From an uncultured Sphingomonas sp. (GTDB lineage: Bacteria; Pseudomonadota; Alphaproteobacteria; Sphingomonadales; Sphingomonadaceae): a stretch of 43,915 nt of DNA. The first letter of the stretch is position 1. Each line of letters begins with the position of its first letter. The DNA is taken from positions 1-43,915 of the forward strand of contig CAMLSA010000016.1 of assembly GCA_946482655.1 (NCBI GenBank), in the 5' to 3' direction. Below, one piece after another: positions 15,429 through 22,869 of this stretch. The notes beneath the pieces are model-generated. The model was not told the origin of the DNA, did no database searches, and worked only from the letters and a program-made list of their open reading frames with translations. The position numbers were made by a program, and so were the translations under genes.

Positions 15429-17102
15429 ATGACTGTCGATGCCAAGACCGCTGCCTCTTCGCCCATGGCCGAGTCTCCGTTCCGCAACCCCATTTTCCGC
15501 ACGATGTGGCTTGCCACGGTCATCTCCAATTTCGGCGGGCTGATCCAGTCGGTGGGCGCGGCGTGGATGATGACGTCGCTGGTCGGATCGCCCCAGATGG
15601 TCGCGCTCGTGCAGGCGTCCAATGCGTTGCCCTTCATGCTGCTGGCGCTGCTGGCGGGGGCAGTTGCGGACAATCTGGATCGCCGTCGCGTGTTGCTCGT
15701 TGCGCAAGGCTTCATGTTAGTGGTGTCGGCGACACTGTCGCTGTTCGCCTGGCAGGGCTGGCTATCACCCTGGCTGCTGCTGGGCTTCACTTTCCTGATC
15801 GGCTGCGGCATGGCGATGAACGGCCCCGCCTGGCAGGCCTCGGTGGGCGATATCGTTCGTCGTGACCAGTTGCCGGCAGCGGTGGCGCTCAATTCCGCCG
15901 GCTTCAACATGGCGCGTAGCGTGGGGCCCGCGATCGGCGGCGCGATCGTCGCCGCCGCGGGTGCGGCAGCGGCCTTCCTCGTCAATAGCTTGTCCTATAT
16001 CGGCCTGATCACCGTTCTGCTGCGCTGGCGCCCCAACAGCGCGCCTCGCCTGTTGCCGCGCGAGGGGTTGTTCACCGCGATGGCGGCTGGATTGCGCTAT
16101 GTCGCAATGTCTCCCCATCTGCGGATGGTGACCTTGCGGGGGAGCGCTTTCGGCCTGACCGCCAACGCGCTGCCGGCGCTGATGCCGATCGTGGCGCGCG
16201 ATCTGGTGAAAGGCGGACCGCTGACGTTCGGATTATTGCTCGGCGCCTTCGGTATCGGCGCGGTGCTCGGCGGGCTGGGCAGCGTTCGGCTGAGGCGGCG
16301 GTTTGCCACGGAGGCGACGATCAGGCTTGCCTCCGCGAGCCTCGCTGCAGCGACCGCGATCACCGCGCTTAGTCCCTATCTGATCGTCACGCTGGCGGCG
16401 TTGATGCTGGCCGGAGCGAGTTGGGTGGTGGCGCTTTCCACCTTCAATGTCACGATACAATTGGCCTCGCCCCGCTGGGTTCTCGCCCGCGCTCTGTCGA
16501 TCTATCAGATGACCACGTTCGGCGGGATGGCGATCGGCGCCTGGGCGCTGGGACTGGTGGCCGAACATTACACGGTCTCGATCGGGCTGCTCGTCGGGGC
16601 AACGGTTCTGATGGCGGTGATATTGATCGGACTGGTGCTGCCGCTTCCGCAGGTCGAGGATCTCAATCTCGATCCGCTGAGTCGATGGAAAGAGCCGGAA
16701 GCCGCCGTGCCGCTGGAACCGCGCAGCGGACCGGTGGTGATCACCATCGAATATCGGATCGAGCCCGCCAATGTCGTCGCCTTCCTGGCGGCGATGACCG
16801 AGCGGAGGAGGATCCGCCGGCGCGATGGCGCGCATGGCTGGACCTTGCTGCGCGATCTTCACGATCCGGAGCTGTGGATCGAACGCTACCATGTCGCCAC
16901 ATGGCTCGACTATGTTCGCCACAATCAGCGGCGAACCCAGGCCGATGCGGAAAACAGTGCGGCGCTTCAGAAGCTGCAGAAACCGGGCGAACCCTTGCGC
17001 GTCCATCGCATGCTCGAGCGGCAGACCGGGTGGTTGCCGACCGCCCGCCGCCACGATCAGGCGATCGTAAACTCTGCGGGCGATCCGGCAGGTACGGGCT
17101 GA
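15429..17102 (+). CDS. MFS_3-family transporter with C-terminal ABM-like domain
   Basis: A 557-residue major facilitator of the EntS/MFS_3 type. Twelve membrane segments run from residue ~25 to ~415, with the loop motif GAVADNLDRRRVLL between TM2 and TM3. After TM12 comes a ~120-residue cytosolic domain (VVITIEYRIEPANVVAFLAA ... RVHRMLERQTG) that resembles an antibiotic-biosynthesis monooxygenase (ABM) fold and is common in this branch. The cargo is unknown; EntS exports siderophores. ATG at 15429 lacks a good ribosome site but places the first helix correctly; a TTG at 15393 is the alternative. It is monocistronic. Upstream 15206-15428 holds no clear feature. Confidence 0.85.
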   Translation: MTVDAKTAASSPMAESPFRNPIFRTMWLATVISNFGGLIQSVGAAWMMTSLVGSPQMVALVQASNALPFMLLALLAGAVADNLDRRRVLLVAQGFMLVVSATLSLFAWQGWLSPWLLLGFTFLIGCGMAMNGPAWQASVGDIVRRDQLPAAVALNSAGFNMARSVGPAIGGAIVAAAGAAAAFLVNSLSYIGLITVLLRWRPNSAPRLLPREGLFTAMAAGLRYVAMSPHLRMVTLRGSAFGLTANALPALMPIVARDLVKGGPLTFGLLLGAFGIGAVLGGLGSVRLRRRFATEATIRLASASLAAATAITALSPYLIVTLAALMLAGASWVVALSTFNVTIQLASPRWVLARALSIYQMTTFGGMAIGAWALGLVAEHYTVSIGLLVGATVLMAVILIGLVLPLPQVEDLNLDPLSRWKEPEAAVPLEPRSGPVVITIEYRIEPANVVAFLAAMTERRRIRRRDGAHGWTLLRDLHDPELWIERYHVATWLDYVRHNQRRTQADAENSAALQKLQKPGEPLRVHRMLERQTGWLPTARRHDQAIVNSAGDPAGTG

Positions 17103-17112
17103 ACACTGCGGT

Positions 17113-17274
17113 TCAGGACAGCGAGCGAATAGTCGCCAGTTCGTGCTCGTACATTTCGGCGATCCTGAGATGGAGCTCTCGGATCGTCAGGTTGGGGGCG
17201 GCCTCAGCAGCCTCGCGCTCCCGCTGGATGCGTTTGGTGTAGTGGCTCATCTTGGCGTCGTTGACTTCGATCAT
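17113..17274 (-). CDS. Conserved-looking 53-residue small helical protein
   Basis: A charged small protein beginning MIEVNDAKMSHYTKRIQRE and ending HELATIRSLS, predicted almost entirely helical. The start at 17274 has GGGA 7 nt upstream; a longer frame to 17370 exists but lacks that support. It resembles the short sphingomonad proteins of unknown function with an IRELHLRIAEMYEHELA-like helix. It is convergent with the MFS gene; their stop codons sit in the arms of a 6-bp inverted repeat (17099-17104 / 17111-17116). No function assigned. Confidence 0.65.
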   Translation of the reverse strand: MIEVNDAKMSHYTKRIQREREAAEAAPNLTIRELHLRIAEMYEHELATIRSLS

Positions 17275-17366
17275 GGCAATTTCCCGGATATCGCTCTCCC
17301 GCCTGCTTGTAGCAGCGAGCCGCGGTTTTCCGGTGTTAACAATTGTGAATCGGCGATTTTTGGACG

Positions 17367-18008
17367 TCATCCACCCGCGCGGTCGATCGTCCCAGCTTCA
17401 AGATGGATGGTCCTGGTCGCGAGCCGGCGGGCTTCCCCCTGATCGTGGGTGACGTAGAGGACGGGGATGGACACTTCGGCCAGCAAGGCTCGCAGCCAGG
17501 CGAGCAACTCGGCACGAGCGTCACTGTCGAGCGCCGACAGCGGCTCATCCATCAACAGCAGGCGCGGTTGGCTGAGCAGCGCGCGGGCGATGCTGGCGCG
17601 CTGGGCCTCGCCGCCCGAGAGGCGGGCCGGCAGGCGCTCGAGCAGATGGGCGATGCCGGCGCGTTCGACAATGTCGGTCCGGGCGAAAGGTCCCCGCGGG
17701 GCGCGGCGCCCGGCATAATCGAGATTGGCGGCGATGGTCAGATGGGGGAGGAGCCCCGCGCCCTGGAAGACATAGCCGGTGCGGCGCAACTCGGGCGGGA
17801 GAAAGGTTTGGCTGTCCTGCCAGACCTCCCCCTCGACGATGATCGTGCCGGCGGTCCGATCGAGCCCGGCAAGCGCGCGCAGCACGCTGGTCTTGCCGGA
17901 GCCGGAGCGGCCGAGCAGCGCGGTGACCCCCTGGGCCGGCACCTCGAACGCGACCCGCAGGGGGAAGCCGCTGCCAATCTTGCCATCGAGCGCGACCGCG
18001 ATCGTCAT
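17367..18008 (-). CDS. modC: Molybdate ABC transporter ATP-binding protein, short form
   Basis: A 213-residue ABC ATPase. Walker A is GRSGSGKTS near residue 34, the signature motif is LSGGEAQR near 128, Walker B LLLMDEP follows near 148, and the switch His is in YVTHDQGEA near 183. It lacks the C-terminal TOBE (molybdate-binding) domain of full ModC, so product feedback on the ATPase is probably missing. The ATG overlaps the modB stop as ATGA. It is the last gene of the modA-modB-modC operon and powers periplasmic molybdate uptake. Confidence 0.9.
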   Translation of the reverse strand: MTIAVALDGKIGSGFPLRVAFEVPAQGVTALLGRSGSGKTSVLRALAGLDRTAGTIIVEGEVWQDSQTFLPPELRRTGYVFQGAGLLPHLTIAANLDYAGRRAPRGPFARTDIVERAGIAHLLERLPARLSGGEAQRASIARALLSQPRLLLMDEPLSALDSDARAELLAWLRALLAEVSIPVLYVTHDQGEARRLATRTIHLEAGTIDRAGG

Positions 18009-18670
18009 GGCTGGAGGTTGCTGATCCGCCGCTCCACGAGCAGCAGCGCGAGCAGGGCGGCGAAGGAGAAGGCGATGAGCGCTGCGGCAATGCGGTGCGC
18101 CTCGCCGAACTGGAGGCTTTCGACGAGCTGATAGATGCGGGTCGACAACACTTCCGTCTTGCCGGGAATGTTGCCGCCGATCATCAGCACCACGCCGAAC
18201 TCGCCGACGGTATGCGCGAAGACGAGGATCGCGGCCGACAGGAACCCGCGGCGCGAAAGGGGAAGTGCCACCGTGAAGAAGCGATCGAACGGCCCCGCGC
18301 CCATGGTCGCGGCGATTTCGAGCGGGCGATCGCCGATCGCTTCGAACGCGTTGCGCAGCGGCTGGACCGCGAAGGGCAGCGAATAGAAGAGCGAACCGAT
18401 GACCAGACCGGTGAAGCTGAAGGCGAGGGTGCGGATGCCGAACGGCTGAAGCAGCGTCATGAGCGGGCTCTCGGGGCCCAGCGCGATCAGCACATAGAAG
18501 CCGATCACGGTGGGCGGCAGCACGAGCGGCAGTGCCGACACCGCGCCGACGATCTCCTTCCACCATCGCCGGGAGCGGGCGAGCCACCAGGCCAGCGGTG
18601 TCGCGAACAAGATGAGCAGGATCGTCGTGACCAGCGCGAGCTGGGCGGTCGTCGCGAGGACGAGACCCAT
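18005..18670 (-). CDS. modB: Molybdate ABC transporter permease
   Basis: A 221-residue inner-membrane permease with about five or six helices. The conserved cytoplasmic EAA loop that docks the ATPase is visible as [26 protein letters not shown] (near residues 137-162). [15 protein letters not shown] near residue 50 is a hallmark of ModB. The start at 18670 lies 3 bp after the modA stop, and its stop overlaps the modC start. It partners ModA and ModC. Confidence 0.92.
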   Translation of the reverse strand: MGLVLATTAQLALVTTILLILFATPLAWWLARSRRWWKEIVGAVSALPLVLPPTVIGFYVLIALGPESPLMTLLQPFGIRTLAFSFTGLVIGSLFYSLPFAVQPLRNAFEAIGDRPLEIAATMGAGPFDRFFTVALPLSRRGFLSAAILVFAHTVGEFGVVLMIGGNIPGKTEVLSTRIYQLVESLQFGEAHRIAAALIAFSFAALLALLLVERRISNLQP

Positions 18671-18673
18671 CAG

Positions 18674-19426
18674 CTAGCGTCCCGCATAGCCGTAGCGCTT
18701 GATGATGGCGAGCGCGGGACGGCCCTTCAGATATCGGACAAAGGCGAGGGCGGCGGGGTTGTTCGTGCCGGTCTTGAGCAGCACGGCTTGCTGATCGATC
18801 GGCGTGTGGAGTCCAGCGGGCACTATCCAGCGCGAACCGCCGGGAGTGGCGACCACCTGGCTGAGCGCGATGAAGCCGAGCTGGGCCGCGCCGGTCGAGA
18901 TGAACTGATAGGTCTGCGCGATCGAGCTGCCGGTGACGATCTTCGGCCTGAGTAACCGCTCGATGCCGAGTTTTCGCATCGTCTCGACCGCGGCGACGCC
19001 ATAAGGTGCGGTGACCGGATCGGCGATGGCGATCTTATCGAACCGGGCCGCGTTGAGGACGGCGCCCTTGCCGTCGACGAGCCCCGGGGTAGCCGAGTAG
19101 AGGACGAGCCGGCCTATGGCATAGGTGAAGCGCGTGCCCGACACCGCAAGACCCTCCTTCTCGGCCCAGGCCGGGTGCTCGGCGTCGGCGGAGAGGAAAA
19201 CCTCGAATGGTGCGCCATGGCTGATCTGGGTGTAGAAAGCACCCGAAGCACCGAAGGAGAGCACGGCCTCGTGGCCGGTCGCCCTTTCGAAGCCGGCGGC
19301 AATCGCCTTCGCTGGCTCCATGAAGTTGGCGGCGACCGCGATCCGCGTCTCGGCGGCGAGGAGCGGCGCGGCCATCAGCGAGGCGAGCGCGACGAGGCTG
19401 CGTGCGACGAGGGTTACGGCGGTCAC
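18674..19426 (-). CDS. modA: Molybdate-binding periplasmic protein
   Basis: A 250-residue solute-binding protein with a signal peptide (LVARSLVALASLMAAPLLAAE, cut near residue 22). ModA features are VAVAANFMEP-like AVAANFMEPAKAIAAGFE, LSFGASGAFYTQISHGAPFEVFLSAD and ITDPVTAPYG-like IADPVTAPYGVAAVE, which line the oxyanion site. The start is GTG at 19426 with GAGAAGG 4-5 nt before it. No ATG fits the signal peptide. An upstream continuation of the frame to 19648 is read-through into the modE gene and is not used. It delivers molybdate to ModBC. Confidence 0.9.
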   Translation of the reverse strand: MTAVTLVARSLVALASLMAAPLLAAETRIAVAANFMEPAKAIAAGFERATGHEAVLSFGASGAFYTQISHGAPFEVFLSADAEHPAWAEKEGLAVSGTRFTYAIGRLVLYSATPGLVDGKGAVLNAARFDKIAIADPVTAPYGVAAVETMRKLGIERLLRPKIVTGSSIAQTYQFISTGAAQLGFIALSQVVATPGGSRWIVPAGLHTPIDQQAVLLKTGTNNPAALAFVRYLKGRPALAIIKRYGYAGR

Positions 19427-19462
19427 AAAACCTTCTCCGGCGGTAGCGGCTGCGCGGCAGAT

Positions 19463-19484
19463 GCTATATCCGTCTGTATATGGC
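19463..19484 (-). promoter_or_regulatory. Putative ModE operator upstream of modA
   Basis: Imperfect inverted repeat GCTATAT (19463-19469) / ATATGGC (19478-19484) with an 8-bp spacer, containing two TATAT blocks, in the 67-bp gap between modE and modA. Known ModE boxes are TATA-rich palindromes of similar span. Position and sequence fit molybdate-dependent repression. Confidence 0.45.
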
Positions 19485-19493
19485 AAGTGGCGT

Positions 19494-19883
19494 TCAGCCC
19501 GGCGGCAGGGGCATCTCGCGCAGGAGCGGGGCAAATACGTTGAGCTTGCCGGCATCGGCGGTCTCGAGAAGACTGCGCTCGAGCGCGCGATAGGCAGCGA
19601 GGACCTGCTTGCCGCATGGGGTGATCCTGGCGCCCTTGTCGCGACCACCGCCCGGTGTAGTCTCGACGAGTTTGTCTATCCAGCAGCGGTTCATGCTGTC
19701 GACGAGCAGCCAAGACCGCCGATAGCTCATACCGAGCGCGCGGCCCGCGGCCGAGATCGAGCCCTCGCGGTCGATCGCTTCGAGCAGGTCTGCCTTGCCC
19801 GGCCCGATAGCGGGTTCATCGCCACAGAGGATCTGCGCCTTCAATTTGAGGGGACCGAGCCGGGCAATCATGGCCTTCCGCAT
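19494..19883 (-). CDS. modE: ModE N-terminal-type winged-helix regulator
   Basis: A 129-residue single-domain regulator. The winged helix is LLEAIDREGSISAAGRALGMSYRRSWLLVDSMN (residues about 33-65), the standard ModE/LysR-type DNA-binding unit. TPGGGRDKGARITPCGKQVLAAYR forms the wing and last helix. It has no molybdate-binding (MOP/TOBE) domain, so metal sensing must be indirect or through another protein. It lies directly upstream of modABC and likely regulates it through the inverted repeat at 19463-19484. ATG at 19883 used; ATG at 19871 is an alternative with GGAAGG too close. Confidence 0.82.
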   Translation of the reverse strand: MRKAMIARLGPLKLKAQILCGDEPAIGPGKADLLEAIDREGSISAAGRALGMSYRRSWLLVDSMNRCWIDKLVETTPGGGRDKGARITPCGKQVLAAYRALERSLLETADAGKLNVFAPLLREMPLPPG

Positions 19884-20085
19884 AGCATCGGGAACCGCCG
19901 CTGTCCGCTTCTGAAAGCCATCATACCCGGCGCGAAGCAGAGCGGATCCGTGAAAATGATGGCCCTGCCCAACTGTGGATGGGCCGCGATGTTCCGGTCA
20001 ATGGCGCTGCGAGGCAAGCGCTTTCAGCGCAACAGCTTGATCGCTGCGCCCCGATTCTTGTAAGCTTGCCCCGGGAGAAGAGGCC

Positions 20086-20328
20086 ATGCAGAATATCGGT
20101 GACGGAAACTGCCCGTTCGAATTCAATTTTGATCCGGTGACTTTCAAGGTCGGCGATACGGTAAGCTATCGGGTTACGGGAAGCCTTGGCGACTGGCCCT
20201 TCGTCGGCACGCTGACCGAGGTGCATGACGACTATGTTATGCTGATCTCCGCACCGGACGATCCCAACAGCATTGTGCGGGCTACCCGTGAGAGCCGTCC
20301 GGTGGTCGCGGAGGAAGATGTTCTTTAA
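20086..20328 (+). CDS. Small acidic protein of unknown function (80 aa)
   Basis: An 80-residue, acidic, soluble protein (MQNIGDGNCPFEFNFDPV ... SRPVVAEEDVL). The central strand-rich part KVGDTVSYRVTG ... FVGTLTEVHDDYVMLIS looks like a small beta-barrel. GGGAGAAGAGG precedes the ATG, so translation is credible. Its TAA overlaps the TAA of the convergent membrane-protein gene through a shared TTAA (20325-20328). I do not recognise the family. The gap before it (19884-20085) shows only weak dyads such as GCGCTTTCAGCGC. Confidence 0.65.
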   Translation: MQNIGDGNCPFEFNFDPVTFKVGDTVSYRVTGSLGDWPFVGTLTEVHDDYVMLISAPDDPNSIVRATRESRPVVAEEDVL

Positions 20329-20627
20329 CGCCTGACCGTGATCAGCGCGCGCCTGGCTCGCATCGACTTGATGAATTGAGTGACGCCGACGCCGAGGGCG
20401 AGAGTCGTGAATACTGGCTGCGTGTAATGCGGCGTCGACGCCGTGGCGGCAGCCAATACCCATCCGACGATCAGAACCGTCAGCGCACTGGCGGCCGCTT
20501 CGGCGAGGGCGCGAGGCCGACGATCACCCCAATAGGATCGCGGGGGCCGGGCGGCGAGACGCCTTGCCCTACCGTAGAGGAGCAATGCCGCAACGCTGGC
20601 AACGGTGAGGGGAACGAAGGGTGACAT
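20325..20627 (-). CDS. Small membrane protein of unknown function (100 aa)
   Basis: A 100-residue protein with two or three hydrophobic stretches: FVPLTVASVAALLLYG at the N-terminus, ALTVLIVGWVLAAATAS at about 48-64, and FTTLALGVGVTQF near 75. A basic stretch follows each. No domain recognised. GGGCGG precedes the ATG. It ends head-to-tail against the 80-residue gene, sharing the palindrome TTAA for both stop codons. Confidence 0.6.
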   Translation of the reverse strand: MSPFVPLTVASVAALLLYGRARRLAARPPRSYWGDRRPRALAEAAASALTVLIVGWVLAAATASTPHYTQPVFTTLALGVGVTQFIKSMRARRALITVRR

Positions 20628-20694
20628 CGTTCCGCCCTATCAGATCAGCATTTGCCAACGGGTTAGCTGTTATGGCCAACCTCCAATTAACCTC

Positions 20695-20955
20695 TTAATG
20701 GGCGCTGCGGGTCGCCAGCCAAGTACGAGCGCCGCGCTGGGCCTCGGCGATTTCGCGGCCGGTCATCTGGCCGGCGATGTCGGCGCGGCAATATTGCGCC
20801 TCTTGCGAACCGCCGAGCGCGGCAAGATTGAACCATTTGTGCGCCGAGACTAAATCGATCTCATATCCTCGAGCGCCAGTGGAATAAGCGAAGCCGAGGT
20901 CGAGGAGAGCGTCGATATCCTGGGTAGCGAGTAGGGAAGCGGGATGGGTGGCCAT
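20695..20955 (-). CDS. Short Sel1-like repeat protein
   Basis: An 86-residue protein. The core DIDALLDLGFAYSTGARGYEIDLVSAHKWFNLAALGGSQEAQYCRADIAGQM matches one to one-and-a-half Sel1-like (TPR-related) repeats (LGxxYxxG, A..WF..AA..G). Sel1 repeats are protein-binding scaffolds. AAAGGAG lies 8 nt before the ATG at 20955; the longer frame to 21003 lacks a ribosome site. There is no signal peptide, so it is probably cytosolic. Confidence 0.72.
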   Translation of the reverse strand: MATHPASLLATQDIDALLDLGFAYSTGARGYEIDLVSAHKWFNLAALGGSQEAQYCRADIAGQMTGREIAEAQRGARTWLATRSAH

Positions 20956-21078
20956 GACTTGAACTCCTTTCGGAGGCCAAACTGGCCGCGATTCAGGCAA
21001 CAAATGGTTAACGGCCTATTAGACATTGGTAGCAATACCTGCCGTCCGGTAAATTCTTTGTAAAAAACATCCGCCTGT

Positions 21079-21981
21079 TCAGCCGCTATTCCAAAGCTTT
21101 CCACGATAGGCGTCAAAACAGCGTGCGCCGCACAGCAAACGCATCAGCGCGCCTTCGGCGATGGCATTCGCGCGACGCGGATCCTCGGAAACCAGCGGCC
21201 GCAACGCTTGGCGATTCCATTCCTCGCTGTGCTTGATATCGAGCGTGGCGTGGAGATCGAAATAGCGGCGCTCCCGATCGGATAGACCGATTCGTCGCAG
21301 ACCGTGGGCTACCATCTTCGAACGGCCAGGGGCGGTGAGCTCGATCACTCCCAGCGCGCCGATCGAATGCCACGCATAGTCTCGGTTCGTCGCCATCGCC
21401 GTCATCGCATTGGCGAGGGCGAGGCTCTGCCAGACGGTGTTCTCGATCATCGGGTCGACCTTGAGCGTTTCCACAAGCGCATCGAGCATCGGACCGTGCA
21501 TGCCGACGGCATGGCCCCGTCCCATTTCGTCCCAATAATTGCGGGCGAGCTCAAGCTTGGCAGGGACCGGAAGCCTGACCTGCGTGTAGGCGACGAGATC
21601 GTCGAAGCCAGCCTCCCCCGCAGCCTCCTGTTCGAAGAACCAGCGCAGCTGCTCTCGGCTGGCGTGCTCGGCAAGCCACGGGAAGAGCGGATCGCCTTGG
21701 CCGGGGCCGACCTCTTTCAATTGTTCGAACCAGGTGATGAAGCCGTCGGGATCGGCCGGGGCCCGAGCGGCATCCGAGGCGATCTCGGCGCGCAACTCTT
21801 CCAGAAATCCGCGCTCGAGGCGTTGCATGCGCTTGTCATGCTCGAGCCGCTGGTGCCAGTTCTCGGCTGGAAATTGGGGCGCGAGCCGCTCCCGGTTCCA
21901 ATGTGCCAGCCCACGCTGGAAACCATCCGTCGTAAATTGCGATCGCCCGACAGGAGTATTCAACTGATAATGGCTGGCCAT
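21079..21981 (-). CDS. Iron-containing redox enzyme family protein (haem-oxygenase-like diiron fold)
   Basis: A 300-residue helical protein of the haem-oxygenase-like/TenA-like superfamily. Candidate diiron ligands are the EQEAAGE helix near residue 115, the NYWDEMGRGH segment near 150, and YFDLHATLDIKHSEEW near 240, giving the E, H and D/xxxH pattern of HDO enzymes. Members oxidise amino or fatty acids or act on small metabolites; the substrate here is unknown. ATG at 21981 is followed by a typical N-terminus. Divergent from the DUF3617 gene across a 371-bp gap. Confidence 0.75.
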   Translation of the reverse strand: MASHYQLNTPVGRSQFTTDGFQRGLAHWNRERLAPQFPAENWHQRLEHDKRMQRLERGFLEELRAEIASDAARAPADPDGFITWFEQLKEVGPGQGDPLFPWLAEHASREQLRWFFEQEAAGEAGFDDLVAYTQVRLPVPAKLELARNYWDEMGRGHAVGMHGPMLDALVETLKVDPMIENTVWQSLALANAMTAMATNRDYAWHSIGALGVIELTAPGRSKMVAHGLRRIGLSDRERRYFDLHATLDIKHSEEWNRQALRPLVSEDPRRANAIAEGALMRLLCGARCFDAYRGKLWNSG

Positions 21982-22352
21982 TTTTCTTCCTGAAGCTCAA
22001 GATGTTGGATTGCAGGGAGAACGGAGGTGCGGGGGGCGAGGTTCCAACAGAAGCAATTGATATAGATCAACGGCCTCCAGGTGGATCTTCATTTGTGGGC
22101 GAGATCGAAAACGCGCGGGAGTTGGAGGGGCGGGAGGCTGGTGGCCCCATAATAAAAGGTGGAAGCCACGATATAGGCAACACCTTCTTTGCGGGTCTTG
22201 TAACCACGCCATCGTTGGCTTCGAGGAGAAATTGGACCCGTCGCAGATGTTTGCCCGGCGATCGCCGAAATTCGTCGAATTGCGTCAACCGGATGCGTAC
22301 GCCTTGCGTAGCTGCAATCAGGCGGCAGGTCCCGCCGGAAGAGGAGAATGCC
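21982..22352. other. 371-bp intergenic region, no gene recognised
   Basis: Between the diiron-protein gene (minus) and the DUF3617 gene (plus). Open frames here are short and lack ribosome sites or recognisable sequence. The only supported element is a SigF-type promoter box at 22200-22225. A short dyad GTGGCC/GCCAC lies near 22141-22169. Confidence 0.5.
22200..22225 (+). promoter_or_regulatory. Possible SigF-type promoter upstream of the DUF3617 gene
   Basis: GTAACC at 22200-22205, a 16-bp spacer, CGAG at 22222-22225. The spacer ends GGCTT, as in the sigF promoter (TGCTT), and only the last base of the -10 element differs. It would give a leader of about 120 nt to the DUF3617 gene, longer than at the bufferin genes. 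Confidence 0.4.
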
Positions 22353-22820
22353 ATGGTCCGCTGGTTCAACGTGATGCCCGTCTGTCTGCTCGCCGCCTCG
22401 GCCTCCGTGGCTAACGCGCGGGTTCAGCCGGGGCAGTGGGAGGCGAGCTACACCGTTAATTCGATCGACATGCCGGGCGCGCCGCCTCAGGTCGCGCAGA
22501 TGATGAAGAGCCAGATGGCAGGCGGCAAGAAGAACCGCATGACCTATTGCATCACGCCCCAGCAAGCGGCTCAGGGGCCGCAGGAGATGCTCAAGCAGAA
22601 CCCCTCGTGTCGTTTCACCAAATATTCGATGAAAGGCGGCACGATCTCGACCGAGATGAGCTGCTCCCACAATGGCGGAACGATGACCGCGCGGGCGAAC
22701 GGCAGTTACACGCCGACAAGCTTCAACGTGACGTCAAGCGCCGTGATGAGCGGGGGCATGAACATGCGGATGACGACGACGAACATCGGTCGCCGGATCG
22801 GGCCATGCACTGGGAAATAG
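22353..22820 (+). CDS. DUF3617 exported protein
   Basis: A 155-residue protein with a signal peptide (MPVCLLAASASVANA, cleavage near residue 22) followed by the DUF3617 pattern: VQPGQWEASYTVNSIDMPGAP ... YCITPQQAA, Cys-containing PSCRFTKYSMKGG and EMSCSHNGGTM. Members are periplasmic and of unknown function. AGAGGAGAA precedes the ATG. It is a single gene, possibly controlled by the SigF-like box at 22200-22225 and so linked to the metal-stress regulon at the left end. Confidence 0.85.
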   Translation: MVRWFNVMPVCLLAASASVANARVQPGQWEASYTVNSIDMPGAPPQVAQMMKSQMAGGKKNRMTYCITPQQAAQGPQEMLKQNPSCRFTKYSMKGGTISTEMSCSHNGGTMTARANGSYTPTSFNVTSSAVMSGGMNMRMTTTNIGRRIGPCTGK

Positions 22821-22869
22821 CATCGCCAAAGATCCTCCGCATGCTGCGCATGGAGAGGAGCTGCGAGGA

